This document shows positions 6,700 to 14,861 of a stretch of DNA of 30,417 nt, piece after piece. The translations under genes were made by a program, and so were the position numbers. Each line of letters starts with the position of its first letter. Position 1 is the stretch's first letter. Under the pieces are notes generated by a model. The model was given only the letters and a program-made list of their open reading frames with translations, was not told the origin of the DNA and made no database searches. The DNA is from JBOGXF01 sp050694275. Its GTDB lineage: Bacteria; Actinomycetota; CADDZG01; WHSQ01. The stretch lies in the NCBI GenBank assembly GCA_050694275.1, contig JBOGXF010000209.1:1-30417 (forward strand). The letters run 5' to 3'.

Positions 6700-8964
6700 G
6701 TGGCGACGACCAGACACTTCCGTACCTGCCCCCTGTGTGAGGCGACCTGCGGCCTCGAGATCGCCATGGAAGACGGTCTCGTCAAGAGCGTGCGCGGCGA
6801 TCGCGATGACGTCTTTTCGCACGGTTTCATCTGCCCCAAGGGCACCGCGGTCAAGCATCTCCACGAGGATCCCGACCAGCTCAAGTCGCCGATGGTCCGC
6901 GACGGCGAGCGATGGCGCGAGGCCGACTGGGACGAGGCTTTCGCCGTGGTCGAGCGCGGCCTCGCGCCCGTGATCGAGCGGAACGGGCGTGACGCAGTTG
7001 CCATGTACATCGGAAACCCCTCGGTGCACAGCCTCTCGGCGACCGTCCTAGTTCCGGCACTCGTCAAGGCTCTCGGAACGAAGAACTTCTACTCTGCCGC
7101 GACCGTCGACCAGATGCCGAAGCACGTTTCGTGCGGGCTCATGTTCGGCAACCCCACGCTCATTCCGGTCCCCGACCTCGATCGCACGCACTACCTCTTG
7201 GTGATCGGAGCGAATCCATGGGTCTCGAACGGAAGCCTCGCGACCGCGCCCGACTTCCGCGGCCGGCTCGAGGCGATCAGCCGACGGGGCGGCAAGGTCG
7301 TGGTCGTCGATCCGCGTCGCACGGAGACCGCCGCCGGGGCCGACGAGCACGTCCCCATCCGACCCGGCACCGACGCTCTGCTCCTCCTCGCGATCGCACA
7401 GTCACTCTTCGCCGAGGGCCGCGTGACCCTCGGCGAACTCGAGCCGCACGCGGCCGGTCTCGACGAGGTCGCCGCGCTGGTCGAGCCGTTCACGCCCGAC
7501 GCGGTCGCCTCACACACGGGCATCATGCCCGAGACGATCCGCCGGCTCGCGCGCGAGCTCGCCGACGCGCCGTCGGCCGGCGTCTACGACCGGGTCGGCG
7601 CGCACCAGCAGGAGTTCGGCACGCTCACGTCCTGGGCGAGCGACGTGCTGACCGCGATCACCGGCAACTTCGACCGTCCGGGCGGCAAGATGTTCCCCTC
7701 CCCCGCGCACGGCAAGCCCGATCCCGACGCTCCGGAGAGGCGGGGCTGGCGAATGGGACGCTTCCACAGCCGCGTGAAGGAATATCCGGAGGCCTTCGGG
7801 CAACTCCCGGCCGCGACCCTCGCCGACGAGATCGAGACGCCGGGCGAGGGACAGGTTCGCGCGCTCATCACGATCGCGGGCAACCCGGTGCTGTCCACTC
7901 CCAACGGTCGTCGGCTCGCGGGCGCGATCTCATCGCTCGACTTCGTGGTGGCCGTCGACCCGTACATCAACGAGACGACGCGGTTTGCGCACGTGATCCT
8001 GCCGCCGCCGTCGATCCTTGCCCGGCACCATTACGACTTCGCGTTCTACGGGCTCTCGGTACGAAACGTCGCCAACTACAGCCCACCGTCGGTGGATGCC
8101 GAGGGCCCGGACGAATGGGAGATCCTGTCGCGCATCGCTCTGATCGCCTTCGGCCAGAGCGCGTCGGCCGACCCCGCCGTGGTTCCGGGCATGGCGCTGG
8201 GACAGCTCGTCCAGCGAGCAGTGGAGCCGGGCGGGCCCTTGGCGGGTCGCGACCCGGCCGATGTGTTGGGCGCGCTCGCGGGGCGCGGCCCGGTCGAGCA
8301 GATCCTCGACCTCCGCCTGCGTCTCGGTCCCTACGGGGACCGCTTGGGCGAGCGGCCCGACGGGCTCTCGCTTGCGGTTCTCGAGGCCAACCCCCACGGC
8401 GTGGATCTCGGCCCGCTCGAGCCGCGCCTGCCCAACGCGCTCCGGACCGCCTCGGGCAAGGTGGAGCTCGCGCCGCCGGAGATCGTCGCCGACGTGCCGC
8501 GCCTACAGCGCGCGCTGGGCAGTTCGGCAAACGGCCTCGTCTTGATCGGGCGGCGCCAACTGAGATCGAACAACTCCTGGATGCACAACGTCCCGACCAT
8601 GGTTCGTGGGAGCAACCGCTGCACTCTGCTGATGCATCCCGAGGACGCCGCGCGTCTTGGCCTGTCGGAAGGAGACGTGGCACGGGTTAGGTCGCGTGCC
8701 GGCGAGGTCGACGCGCCGGTCGACATCACCGACGAGATGCTGCCCGGCGTCGTTAGCCTCCCGCACGGTTGGGGCCACGGCGTGCCGGGCGTGCGTCTCT
8801 CGGTGGCGGGCGCCAATGCCGGCGTGTCTTCCAACGACCTGAGCGACGAGGAGATAGTCGACCCGCTATCGGGCAACGCGGTGCTCAATGCGATCCCCGT
8901 GACGGTCGAGCCGGTGATGAGCACCTTGCCGTGGAAGCAGACCGCAGCGACGCAGCGATCATAG
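6700..8964 (+). CDS. Molybdopterin-dependent oxidoreductase (formate dehydrogenase / nitrate reductase-like)
   Basis: A 754-residue member of the DMSO reductase superfamily. The N-terminal [4Fe-4S] domain has Cys10, Cys13, Cys17 and Cys45 (CPLCEATC ... ICPKG). The bis-MGD domains follow, with typical stretches such as VIGANPWVSNGSL, GKVVVVDPRRTETA, PIRPGTDALLLLA and ALITIAGNPVLSTP. The C-terminal cap carries NNSWMHNVPTM, RLGLSEGDVARV and GVVSLPHGWGHG. There is no Tat signal, so it is probably cytoplasmic. A cysteine occurs in VDQMPKHVSCGLMFG, near where a Mo ligand would be expected, but relatives often have other residues there, so ligation is uncertain. The GTG at 6700 follows an AGAGAGGAGAG site. 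The downstream FAD oxidoreductase starts within it, implying one transcript. The substrate cannot be named; formate or another two-electron donor/acceptor is possible. Confidence 0.92.
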   Translation: MATTRHFRTCPLCEATCGLEIAMEDGLVKSVRGDRDDVFSHGFICPKGTAVKHLHEDPDQLKSPMVRDGERWREADWDEAFAVVERGLAPVIERNGRDAVAMYIGNPSVHSLSATVLVPALVKALGTKNFYSAATVDQMPKHVSCGLMFGNPTLIPVPDLDRTHYLLVIGANPWVSNGSLATAPDFRGRLEAISRRGGKVVVVDPRRTETAAGADEHVPIRPGTDALLLLAIAQSLFAEGRVTLGELEPHAAGLDEVAALVEPFTPDAVASHTGIMPETIRRLARELADAPSAGVYDRVGAHQQEFGTLTSWASDVLTAITGNFDRPGGKMFPSPAHGKPDPDAPERRGWRMGRFHSRVKEYPEAFGQLPAATLADEIETPGEGQVRALITIAGNPVLSTPNGRRLAGAISSLDFVVAVDPYINETTRFAHVILPPPSILARHHYDFAFYGLSVRNVANYSPPSVDAEGPDEWEILSRIALIAFGQSASADPAVVPGMALGQLVQRAVEPGGPLAGRDPADVLGALAGRGPVEQILDLRLRLGPYGDRLGERPDGLSLAVLEANPHGVDLGPLEPRLPNALRTASGKVELAPPEIVADVPRLQRALGSSANGLVLIGRRQLRSNNSWMHNVPTMVRGSNRCTLLMHPEDAARLGLSEGDVARVRSRAGEVDAPVDITDEMLPGVVSLPHGWGHGVPGVRLSVAGANAGVSSNDLSDEEIVDPLSGNAVLNAIPVTVEPVMSTLPWKQTAATQRS

Positions 8965-10091
8965 GTGGAGGGGTAATTGGCCTGTCCGTAGCGCGAGAGC
9001 TTCGACGGGCGGGCGTCGAGCGCGTCTGCGTCATCGAGAAGGAAGCTGCTCTCGGCCGGGGATCGTCGACCCGCGCCAACGGCGGCATACGCGCGCAGTT
9101 CACTACGGAGATCAACATCACGTTCTCTCTGTATTCGATCGGAGAGATAGAACGGTTGCGGGACGCCTTCGACGAAGAGCTTTCGTTCCATCAGACCGGG
9201 TATCTGCTCTTCACCGGCGAACCGGAGCGGGCCGAGGGCCTGGAACGGGGAGCCGAGCTGCAACGGTCGCTCGGAGTCGAGACCGAATGGCTCTCTGCCG
9301 AGGAGGTCGTCGCGCGCGCCCCCTTCGTGCGTGGCGAGGGCCTGCTCGCAGGCACGTACCACGCGCGCGACGGCTACCTCGATCCGCACGGCTTGGTCGC
9401 GGTCCTCGAGCGCCTGGTCAGAAGACTCGGTGTCGAGATACGCACGGGAAGCGAGGTCGCGTCAATCGAACGGACGGGCCGAGACTTCGAGCTGACCATC
9501 GGGGAGGAACGCCAACGAGCGACGTGGGTGGTGAACGCCGCGGGAGCCCACGCGCGGGCGGTCGCCTCCCTGCTGCACGTCGACGTCCCGGTGGAGCCGG
9601 TGCGCAGGAATCTCGCTTACGTGCACGACACGGACGCTCCAAAGACGCCGGTGCCGATGTGTGTCGACCTCGATACGGGGGTGCTCGTGCGCCGGGAGGG
9701 TCCCGACGGGTTCGTCATCGCCTACTCCGATCCCAACGATGCGCCGGGATGGGAGACGACGGTGGACCCACGTTTCCTTCCGGCGGTGGCCTCACGGATC
9801 GGCAACCGCTTTCCGCATCTCGAAGGCAAGCGAATCCATCCGAGGCATTGCTGGGCAGGGCTGTACCCGGAGACTCCGGACGGTCACGCGATCGTCGGCG
9901 AAGCTCCGTCGGTCCCCGGCTTCATCCAGTGCGTGGGCTTCGGGGGCCACGGGCTGATGCACTCCCCCGCCGCGGGCAAGGCAGTGGCCGAGCTCATCAC
10001 GAACGGCAGGTGTGAAAGCTTCGACCTTCGTCCCTTAAGGCCCTCTCGCTTCGAGGAAGGAGACCTCGTCGTAGAGACGGCCGTTCTCTGA
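8931..10091 (+). CDS. FAD-dependent oxidoreductase of the DAO family (sarcosine oxidase beta-like)
   Basis: A 386-residue flavoprotein of the D-amino-acid oxidase/glycine oxidase/sarcosine oxidase beta group. Residues 9-19 form the dinucleotide-binding motif (IIGGGVIGLSV), followed by an acidic residue ending strand 2 (VIEKE), then the RGSSTRANGGIRAQF segment typical of sarcosine-oxidase-beta proteins. The second FAD contact WVVNAAGAHA and the C-terminal GLYPETPDGHAIVG and GFGGHGLMHSPAAGK motifs complete the fold. The GTG at 8931 was chosen because it is the only start just before the FAD motif. It makes a 34-base overlap with the molybdoenzyme gene, so translation is probably coupled. Substrate (a secondary or tertiary amino acid) is inferred only from the family. 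Confidence 0.88.
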   Translation: MEADRSDAAIIGGGVIGLSVARELRRAGVERVCVIEKEAALGRGSSTRANGGIRAQFTTEINITFSLYSIGEIERLRDAFDEELSFHQTGYLLFTGEPERAEGLERGAELQRSLGVETEWLSAEEVVARAPFVRGEGLLAGTYHARDGYLDPHGLVAVLERLVRRLGVEIRTGSEVASIERTGRDFELTIGEERQRATWVVNAAGAHARAVASLLHVDVPVEPVRRNLAYVHDTDAPKTPVPMCVDLDTGVLVRREGPDGFVIAYSDPNDAPGWETTVDPRFLPAVASRIGNRFPHLEGKRIHPRHCWAGLYPETPDGHAIVGEAPSVPGFIQCVGFGGHGLMHSPAAGKAVAELITNGRCESFDLRPLRPSRFEEGDLVVETAVL

Positions 10092-10133
10092 CCCCTTCAG
10101 CTACCGTCCTTCTTTCCGGCTCGCCGAGCGGCT

Positions 10134-10514
10134 CTATTCGGCCAATCTCTCTCCGAGCGCCAGAAGGTTTCCCTCGCTGTCTTTGAACCAGGCTCCCTTC
10201 TCGCCCGCGATCTCAGCGATCCCGTTCACGGTCTTGAAGCCGGGCATGTCGTACTCCTCGAACACGACGCCGTTCTCGCGCAGCTCCGCAACCGCGGCCT
10301 CGAGATCGTCGACGTCCCATCCGAGCTGGGTGTGCGTGCCGGAGGGCTCGCCGGAGGACTGGAACAGCAGGAACGCACCTTTTCCGCACCGGTAGCGCAG
10401 TCCCTCGGGGCGCTCCTCCTCCGGCTTCAGCCCCAGCTTTTCTGCGTAGAACGATCTGGCGCGCTCCAGGTCTTGTGCCGGGATCGTCGCGTAAACATCG
10501 GCTCTGTCGAGCAT
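10134..10514 (-). CDS. VOC (glyoxalase/bleomycin-resistance) family protein
   Basis: A 126-residue vicinal oxygen chelate protein with two beta-alpha-beta-beta-beta modules: ATIPAQDLERARSFYAEKLGL opens the first, and THTQLGWDVDDLEAAVAELRENGV opens the second. It ends with the usual AWFKDSEGNLLALGE strand, which includes a metal-ligand-type glutamate or its equivalent. Members are glyoxalases, dioxygenases, resistance proteins or uncharacterised. The ATG at 10514 has a good GAGGAGG site about 6 bases upstream. It is convergent with the FAD oxidoreductase, with only 42 bases between them. Confidence 0.9.
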   Translation of the reverse strand: MLDRADVYATIPAQDLERARSFYAEKLGLKPEEERPEGLRYRCGKGAFLLFQSSGEPSGTHTQLGWDVDDLEAAVAELRENGVVFEEYDMPGFKTVNGIAEIAGEKGAWFKDSEGNLLALGERLAE

Positions 10515-10609
10515 GAACTTCCTCCTCTCCTGCCGCCGGGGTCTATCTAAGTCGACGGACGAGGCCAGGGCAAGGGGGAATTAATTCGGGGAGCCGCTCT
10601 GGGCGAGCG

Positions 10610-11443
10610 TCACAGCACGTCTCGCCGGCGAAAGACGATCGTGGACAGGAGCAGGAACCCAGTCATGTAGGCGCTCAGCACGAGCATCGCCTGGCCGCCG
10701 TCGACGAACGGTCCGAAGAACCCGCCGGGACCGTTGTCCGCGAGCCCCTCGATGGGCACGCCGAGGGTCACGACCAGCGAGTACGCGTTGGCCCGCAGGA
10801 GGAAATCCACGACTGGATCGAGCCAGCTCACTTCGCCGGCGAGCGCGCTGAAGAGCCCCTCGATGACGAACGTGTAGAGGATGCCGAGCCCGATTGCGAG
10901 CGAGGTTCCGCGCGACAGCACCGCAAGCAGGACACCCAACGCGGCCCAGGTCGCAAGGACGAACCATCCCGCGGCAGATGCTTGGATGAGCTCCCACGCC
11001 GACGGCCAATCGACCGCCGCGTTCTCTGCTCCGGCGATGAGGTAGCTCGCTCCAGCGCCGACGATGAAGAGGACCAAGACGAAGGGCACGAGCCAGGCCG
11101 CGATCGCAGCCACCTTGGCCAACAACAATCGGACCCGCCCGGAACGCTGGGTCAGCAGCGTCTTAATGGTGTCCCATCCGTAGTCACTGCCGAGCGCCAG
11201 AACGCCCAGCATCAGCGCGAACACCCCGCCGAAGAATGGAAACCCACCGAGGAGGGTCTCCGTGAGGCTCTCCGGCAGTAGCGCCGACAGAGATGCTTGC
11301 CTCGGTCCGTCGGCGTCGCCCCTGTATGTGAGGTAGGGCAACAGGTACGAGAACATCATCCCCAGCAGCACCCAGATCCCCATGAGGATCCAGGTGCTCG
11401 TTCGCTTTCGTAGAACGAGGAACTGCGCGGCGATACTTCCCAT
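10610..11443 (-). CDS. ABC transporter permease (ABC-2 type)
   Basis: A 277-residue integral membrane protein with about six hydrophobic segments: WILMGIWVLLGMMFSYLLPYL near the start, FFGGVFALMLGVLALGSDYGW, AAIAAWLVPFVLVLFIVGAGA, FVLATWAALGVLLAVLS, AIGLGILYTFVIEGLFSAL and LVLSAYMTGFLLLSTIVFRRRD at the end. The GSDYGWDTIKTLLTQRSGR segment after the second helix and the terminal F.RRD motif are typical of ABC-2 permeases that pair with CcmA-like ATPases. Its ATG shares one base with the ATPase stop (TGATG), and a GAGGAGGAGG ribosome site lies inside the ATPase tail. The cargo is unknown; relatives export antibiotics, peptides or lipids. Confidence 0.88.
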   Translation of the reverse strand: MGSIAAQFLVLRKRTSTWILMGIWVLLGMMFSYLLPYLTYRGDADGPRQASLSALLPESLTETLLGGFPFFGGVFALMLGVLALGSDYGWDTIKTLLTQRSGRVRLLLAKVAAIAAWLVPFVLVLFIVGAGASYLIAGAENAAVDWPSAWELIQASAAGWFVLATWAALGVLLAVLSRGTSLAIGLGILYTFVIEGLFSALAGEVSWLDPVVDFLLRANAYSLVVTLGVPIEGLADNGPGGFFGPFVDGGQAMLVLSAYMTGFLLLSTIVFRRRDVL

Positions 11444-12345
11444 CACTCCTCCTCCTCTTGACCGGTCAGCTCGAGGAAGACCTCCTCCAGAGAGGCTCGA
11501 TCGGGAGTCAGCTCCGACACGGCCACCCCGGCGTTCACGAGCATGTGGTTGATCACAGGCGCTGAGGCAAGGTCCGTCGCGACTCTCAGAGCCCCGTCCA
11601 CCGTTACCACGGCCTCGACCCCCGAGAACTCTTCGACGAGGCGGCGCGCTTTCTCCAATGGGCTGACTACAACTCGAAGGAGGTTTTCTCCCCGAAGCTG
11701 ATCCACCGTTCCTTCTTTGACGAGCGCACCCTTGCTGATGACGCCCGCCCGATCGCAGACCTGCTCGACCTCCGGCATCAGGTGGCTCGACAAGAGCACG
11801 GTGCGTCGGCCCCGGCCGAGCCTGCGGATGAAGCTCCGCATCTCGGCCATCCCTCGCGGGTCGAGCCCATTGGTCGGTTCGTCGAGGATCAGGAGCTCGG
11901 GATCTTTCAGCAGCGCGGCTGCGACTCCGAGGCGCTGTTTCATCCCCTGCGAGTAGGCGGCGAAGCGGTCCTTGGCGCGATCGGCGAGTTCGACCTCGTC
12001 GAGAACCGCATCGATACGCTGCCTCGGTGCGCCGGAGTGATGTGCGAGCACTCGCAGGTTGTCTCTGCCGGAGAGGCTCGGGTAGAAGCCCGGCGCCTCG
12101 ACGAGCGCTCCGATGCGGGCGATGCTCTCGGCCGATCCCGGTGGTCCGCCGAGAACCGACGCCCCCCCAGCCGTCGGCCGCGCCAGCCCCAGCAGCATTC
12201 GCAAGGTCGTCGTCTTGCCGGCACCGTTTGGGCCGAGGAACCCGTAGACCTCTCCGCGGCGAACCCGCAAGCTCAAGCGATCCACTGCGACGATCTCGCC
12301 GTAGTTCTTGGAGAGATCGTGAGTCTCGATCACAAAGTCGCTCAT
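11443..12345 (-). CDS. ABC transporter ATP-binding protein
   Basis: A 300-residue ATPase with all core motifs: Walker A GPNGAGKTT (Lys44), a Q-loop region near IGALVEAPGFYPSLS, signature YSQGMKQR, Walker B LLILDEPTNGLD, and the switch histidine in LLSSHL. The C-terminal 80 residues form the regulatory extension common to CcmA/DrrA-type exporters (LEEVFLELTG). It pairs with the permease encoded immediately downstream. Its ATG overlaps the stop of the SHOCT gene upstream (ATGA), so all three are probably one operon. The product exported cannot be deduced. Confidence 0.95.
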   Translation of the reverse strand: MSDFVIETHDLSKNYGEIVAVDRLSLRVRRGEVYGFLGPNGAGKTTTLRMLLGLARPTAGGASVLGGPPGSAESIARIGALVEAPGFYPSLSGRDNLRVLAHHSGAPRQRIDAVLDEVELADRAKDRFAAYSQGMKQRLGVAAALLKDPELLILDEPTNGLDPRGMAEMRSFIRRLGRGRRTVLLSSHLMPEVEQVCDRAGVISKGALVKEGTVDQLRGENLLRVVVSPLEKARRLVEEFSGVEAVVTVDGALRVATDLASAPVINHMLVNAGVAVSELTPDRASLEEVFLELTGQEEEE

Positions 12346-12599
12346 CGTTCTTCCTTAAGGACACCTAGGCGCTCTCGGTATTCATCCACCGTGATCTCTC
12401 CGCGCGCGTAGCGCTCTGCGAGCACGTCCTCCGCGGAGTGACCCTGATGCCACCGGGGGCCGCGACGGAACCGGAACACCGCGAAGATCACCGCTCCCCA
12501 AAGAAGCACCCAGAAGAGCGGGAAGATGGGCCACCATGCACCCGCGCCCCAGCCGGCGCCGTGTGCAAGCACGTCCGTCGCCGTAGCTATCACTGCCAT
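12342..12599 (-). CDS. SHOCT domain-containing small membrane protein
   Basis: An 85-residue protein with one transmembrane segment (WWPIFPLFWVLLWGAVIFAVF, about residues 22-42), a basic linker with RFRRGPRWHQ, and a C-terminal SHOCT (short C-terminal) domain: AEDVLAERYARGEITVDEYRERLGVL. SHOCT domains are short helical hairpins thought to mediate oligomerisation. The ATG at 12599 has an ideal AAAGGAGGTGG site. It leads the three-gene ABC-exporter operon, so an accessory or regulatory role in the transporter is plausible but inferred. Confidence 0.9.
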   Translation of the reverse strand: MAVIATATDVLAHGAGWGAGAWWPIFPLFWVLLWGAVIFAVFRFRRGPRWHQGHSAEDVLAERYARGEITVDEYRERLGVLKEER

Positions 12600-12618
12600 C
12601 CACCTCCTTTGTCGAGTC

Positions 12619-12636
12619 GGCCGGCTAGTCCCGGCC
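12619..12636 (-). promoter_or_regulatory. Perfect 6-bp hairpin in the ABC-operon leader
   Basis: An inverted repeat GGCCGG-N6-CCGGCC sits about 20 bases upstream of the SHOCT start, just before its ribosome binding site. In the mRNA it could form a very stable hairpin. It could act as a leader element or a regulator site; it lacks a T tract, so it is not a classical terminator. Confidence 0.35.
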
Positions 12637-12781
12637 GCCGTTGCTCAGTAGGTCCATGGTCGTGAATAAAGGGCGTAGCGTCGTCGCCTAAGGGGATGCT
12701 CTTCAGCTACCGTTTGGGGCGCAGGGCCGTGTTTCTCACGTACCGCGGGCGCGGTAGCGAGGGTAGGGGGCCCGAAAGGGC

Positions 12782-13447
12782 TCAGTCGAGCCAGCCCGGA
12801 CGGGCGAGGCCGGACTCGTACGCGAAGACGACGAGCTGCGCCCGGTCCCGAGCCCCCAGCTTCACCATCGCCCGGCTGACGTGAGTCTTGGCGGTGGCCG
12901 GGCTCACGACGAGCCGTCCGGCGATCTCCTCGTTGGAAAGTCCCGCCGCGACCAGCTTCATGACCTCACGCTCTCGCTCCGTGAGCACATCGAGGGCGGG
13001 CGTCGAGGTTGGTTCCTTGGCGCGTTCGGCGAACTCCGCCACCAAACGTTTGGTCACACCGGGGGACAACAGGGCGTCGCCTGCGGCCACAACGCGCACC
13101 GCGTGAACCAGCTCGGCCGGCTCGGTGCTCTTGACCAGAAAGCCGCTGGCTCCGACCCGCAGCGCTTCGAATACGTACTCGTCGAGGTCGAAGGTCGTGA
13201 GGATGATGACGCGCACTTCGTCCAAGTCGGTGTCGGCGGCGATCGCGCGAGTGGCTTCGAGCCCATCCATCCCGGGCATGCGGATGTCCATGAGCACGAC
13301 GTCTGGTTTCTGCCGGCGCGCCAGCTCGAGCGCCTCCTCGCCGTCTTCCGCCTCGGCAAGGACCTCGATGTCCTCCTGGGCGTCGAGAAGCGCCCGGAAC
13401 CCTGCGCGCACCAACGCCTGATCGTCGGCAAGCAGCACTCGGATCAC
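12782..13447 (-). CDS. NarL/LuxR-family response regulator
   Basis: A 221-residue two-component regulator. The receiver domain (1-120) has the acidic pair Asp8/Asp9, the phosphoacceptor Asp54 in LMDIRMPGMDG, a T/S in IILTTFDLDEYV and Lys in FLVKSTEPAELV. The LuxR-type HTH is at about residues 150-215 (LTEREREVMKLVAAGLSNEEIAGRLVVSPATAKTHVSR, read in two helices). The GTG start overlaps the kinase stop in a GTGA arrangement, so the kinase encoded upstream is the likely partner. The ABC-exporter operon 180 bases downstream on the same strand is the obvious candidate target. Confidence 0.95.
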   Translation of the reverse strand: MIRVLLADDQALVRAGFRALLDAQEDIEVLAEAEDGEEALELARRQKPDVVLMDIRMPGMDGLEATRAIAADTDLDEVRVIILTTFDLDEYVFEALRVGASGFLVKSTEPAELVHAVRVVAAGDALLSPGVTKRLVAEFAERAKEPTSTPALDVLTEREREVMKLVAAGLSNEEIAGRLVVSPATAKTHVSRAMVKLGARDRAQLVVFAYESGLARPGWLD

Positions 13448-14631
13448 GTGGGCTTCTCCGATTCGTCGTCTCGTAGCGGCAACCGAGCCCTTACGCGAAA
13501 ACCGCCTTCGGGACGAGGTCCAGCTTCGAAGTCTCCGGCGAGTGCGATCGCGCGCTCGCGCATCCCGGAGATCCCCCGGCCCCCGGATGACGTTTCGGCT
13601 CCCGGCCCGCTGCCGTCGTCGTCGATCTGAACGGTCAGGTCGTGCTCCCCGTAGCCGATCCGGATCGTGGCGTTCGCATCTCCTGCATGGCCAGCATGGC
13701 GAGTCACGTTGGTAAGAGCCTCCTGAACGATTCGAAACGCGGCCAGGTCGATTCCCCGCGGCAGAGGACGCGGGCGGCCCTCGATCTCCGTTGTCACCCG
13801 CAGCCCAGCGGCCTCGGTCTTGGCAACGAGGTCGTCCAGCCGGGCGAGTCCGGACGTCGGAATGCGCGGCGGGGACTCGTGGCCTTGACGAAGTATCTCC
13901 AGAACGGACTGCAACTCTCCCAGGGCCTCGACGCTCGCCTGCTTGATAGCCGTCAACGCACTCCGCGCCTCATCGGGGAGGTCCTCCCCTAGATGCAGAG
14001 CCACACCCGACTGGACGTTGATGAGCGAGATGTTGTGCGCGAGCACGTCGTGTAGCTCGCGCGCGATGCGAAGCCGCTCCTCGCTGGCGCGACGCTTCGC
14101 CTCTTCCGCGCGAGTGCGCGCCAGGTCAAGGGCGCGCTCACGTCTCGAACGAGCGATCTCAGAGACGGTGAAAAGGACGAGCAGCCACGCTCCCAGACCG
14201 AGGGCTTGGGCCCAACTGGGTGCCGGTTCCGTGCCTACGAGGTACGGCAGCCAGAGAAATGAGGCGTATCCCACGACCAGCGACGTGATCGCCGCGAGAC
14301 GGTGCCCGGATATGACCGCCGTCACAAAGGCGACGATCAACGCGAGGAAGATCGGACCCCGTGGATATTCCAGGAGCAAGTAGCCGAGCGTGGTGACGAG
14401 CACGAACCACAGCACTGCGACCGGATGGCGACGCCGAAGCGTCAGTGAAGCAGGCCCCAGAGCCAGGAAGAGAAGACCCAGGACGTCGAGATCCACACGC
14501 TCGGTCTGGCGATGGGATGCGAAATAGGTCCCGACGATCTGGATAACGCCTACACCGAGCGGGAGCAGGTAATTAGATCCGATGAGCCACGGAGCCTTTT
14601 CCGATCGCCGCGGGATCTCGTCTATTGCCAT
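13444..14631 (-). CDS. DesK-type sensor histidine kinase
   Basis: A 395-residue membrane kinase of the HisKA_3 class. The N-terminal half has about five or six hydrophobic segments up to residue 156 (for example YLLPLGVGVIQIVGTYF, VLWFVLVTTLGYLLL, IFLALIVAFVTAVISG, LGLGAWLLVLFTVSEI) and little extracytoplasmic loop, suggesting membrane or envelope sensing. A coiled linker (residues 160-188) leads to the H-box ELHDVLAH with phospho-acceptor His194. The ATPase domain has the N box (IVQEALTNVTRHA), DDDGSGPG and GRGISGMRERA glycine box. The ATG at 14631 has a TTGGAG site; a GTG 17 codons upstream is possible. Confidence 0.93.
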   Translation of the reverse strand: MAIDEIPRRSEKAPWLIGSNYLLPLGVGVIQIVGTYFASHRQTERVDLDVLGLLFLALGPASLTLRRRHPVAVLWFVLVTTLGYLLLEYPRGPIFLALIVAFVTAVISGHRLAAITSLVVGYASFLWLPYLVGTEPAPSWAQALGLGAWLLVLFTVSEIARSRRERALDLARTRAEEAKRRASEERLRIARELHDVLAHNISLINVQSGVALHLGEDLPDEARSALTAIKQASVEALGELQSVLEILRQGHESPPRIPTSGLARLDDLVAKTEAAGLRVTTEIEGRPRPLPRGIDLAAFRIVQEALTNVTRHAGHAGDANATIRIGYGEHDLTVQIDDDGSGPGAETSSGGRGISGMRERAIALAGDFEAGPRPEGGFRVRARLPLRDDESEKPT

Positions 14632-14720
14632 GCTCCAACCGTAGATCGCGACCACCCTCGTGTCGTCGCCCCGCAGAAGCACCCTCGACTACTCCGCCGG
14701 GAGTACAAGGAGACTGGGGG

Positions 14721-14771
14721 CTGCTTCCTCCAAGCAGCGCGAGATTCGATCTTGTGCTCAAGCAAGAGCAC
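14721..14771. promoter_or_regulatory. Two hairpin-forming repeats between kinase and cupin genes
   Basis: In the 230-base divergent region two perfect inverted repeats follow each other: CTGCTT-N5-AAGCAG (14721-14737) and GTGCTC-N6-GAGCAC (14754-14771). Either could be a regulator site or leader hairpin for the cupin gene or the kinase operon. No clear promoter hexamers were assigned here. Confidence 0.3.
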
Positions 14772-14861
14772 CCAAAGAGCCTTCTCTCGTGTGACGACGA
14801 TCGCCCGACTGATCCCTAGCGTGATCGATGACAGTACTGACCGTCTAAGGGAGGAACGGCG

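Noticed and set aside
7131..8690. Long plus-strand open frame of about 519 codons inside the molybdoenzyme gene
   Set aside because: Product is arginine/glycine/proline-rich with no fold-like pattern; it is a shadow of the conserved molybdoenzyme frame, as expected in high-GC DNA.
10610..12364. A single 584-codon frame covering both the ABC ATPase region and the permease
   Set aside because: Only its last 277 codons look like protein (the permease); the upstream part is the ATPase gene in the wrong frame. The true ATPase has its own frame and a TGATG overlap.
12741..12756. Inverted repeat TACCGC-N4-GCGGTA after the response-regulator gene as a terminator
   Set aside because: No T tract on the minus strand; G/C-rich hairpins of this size are frequent by chance in this sequence.
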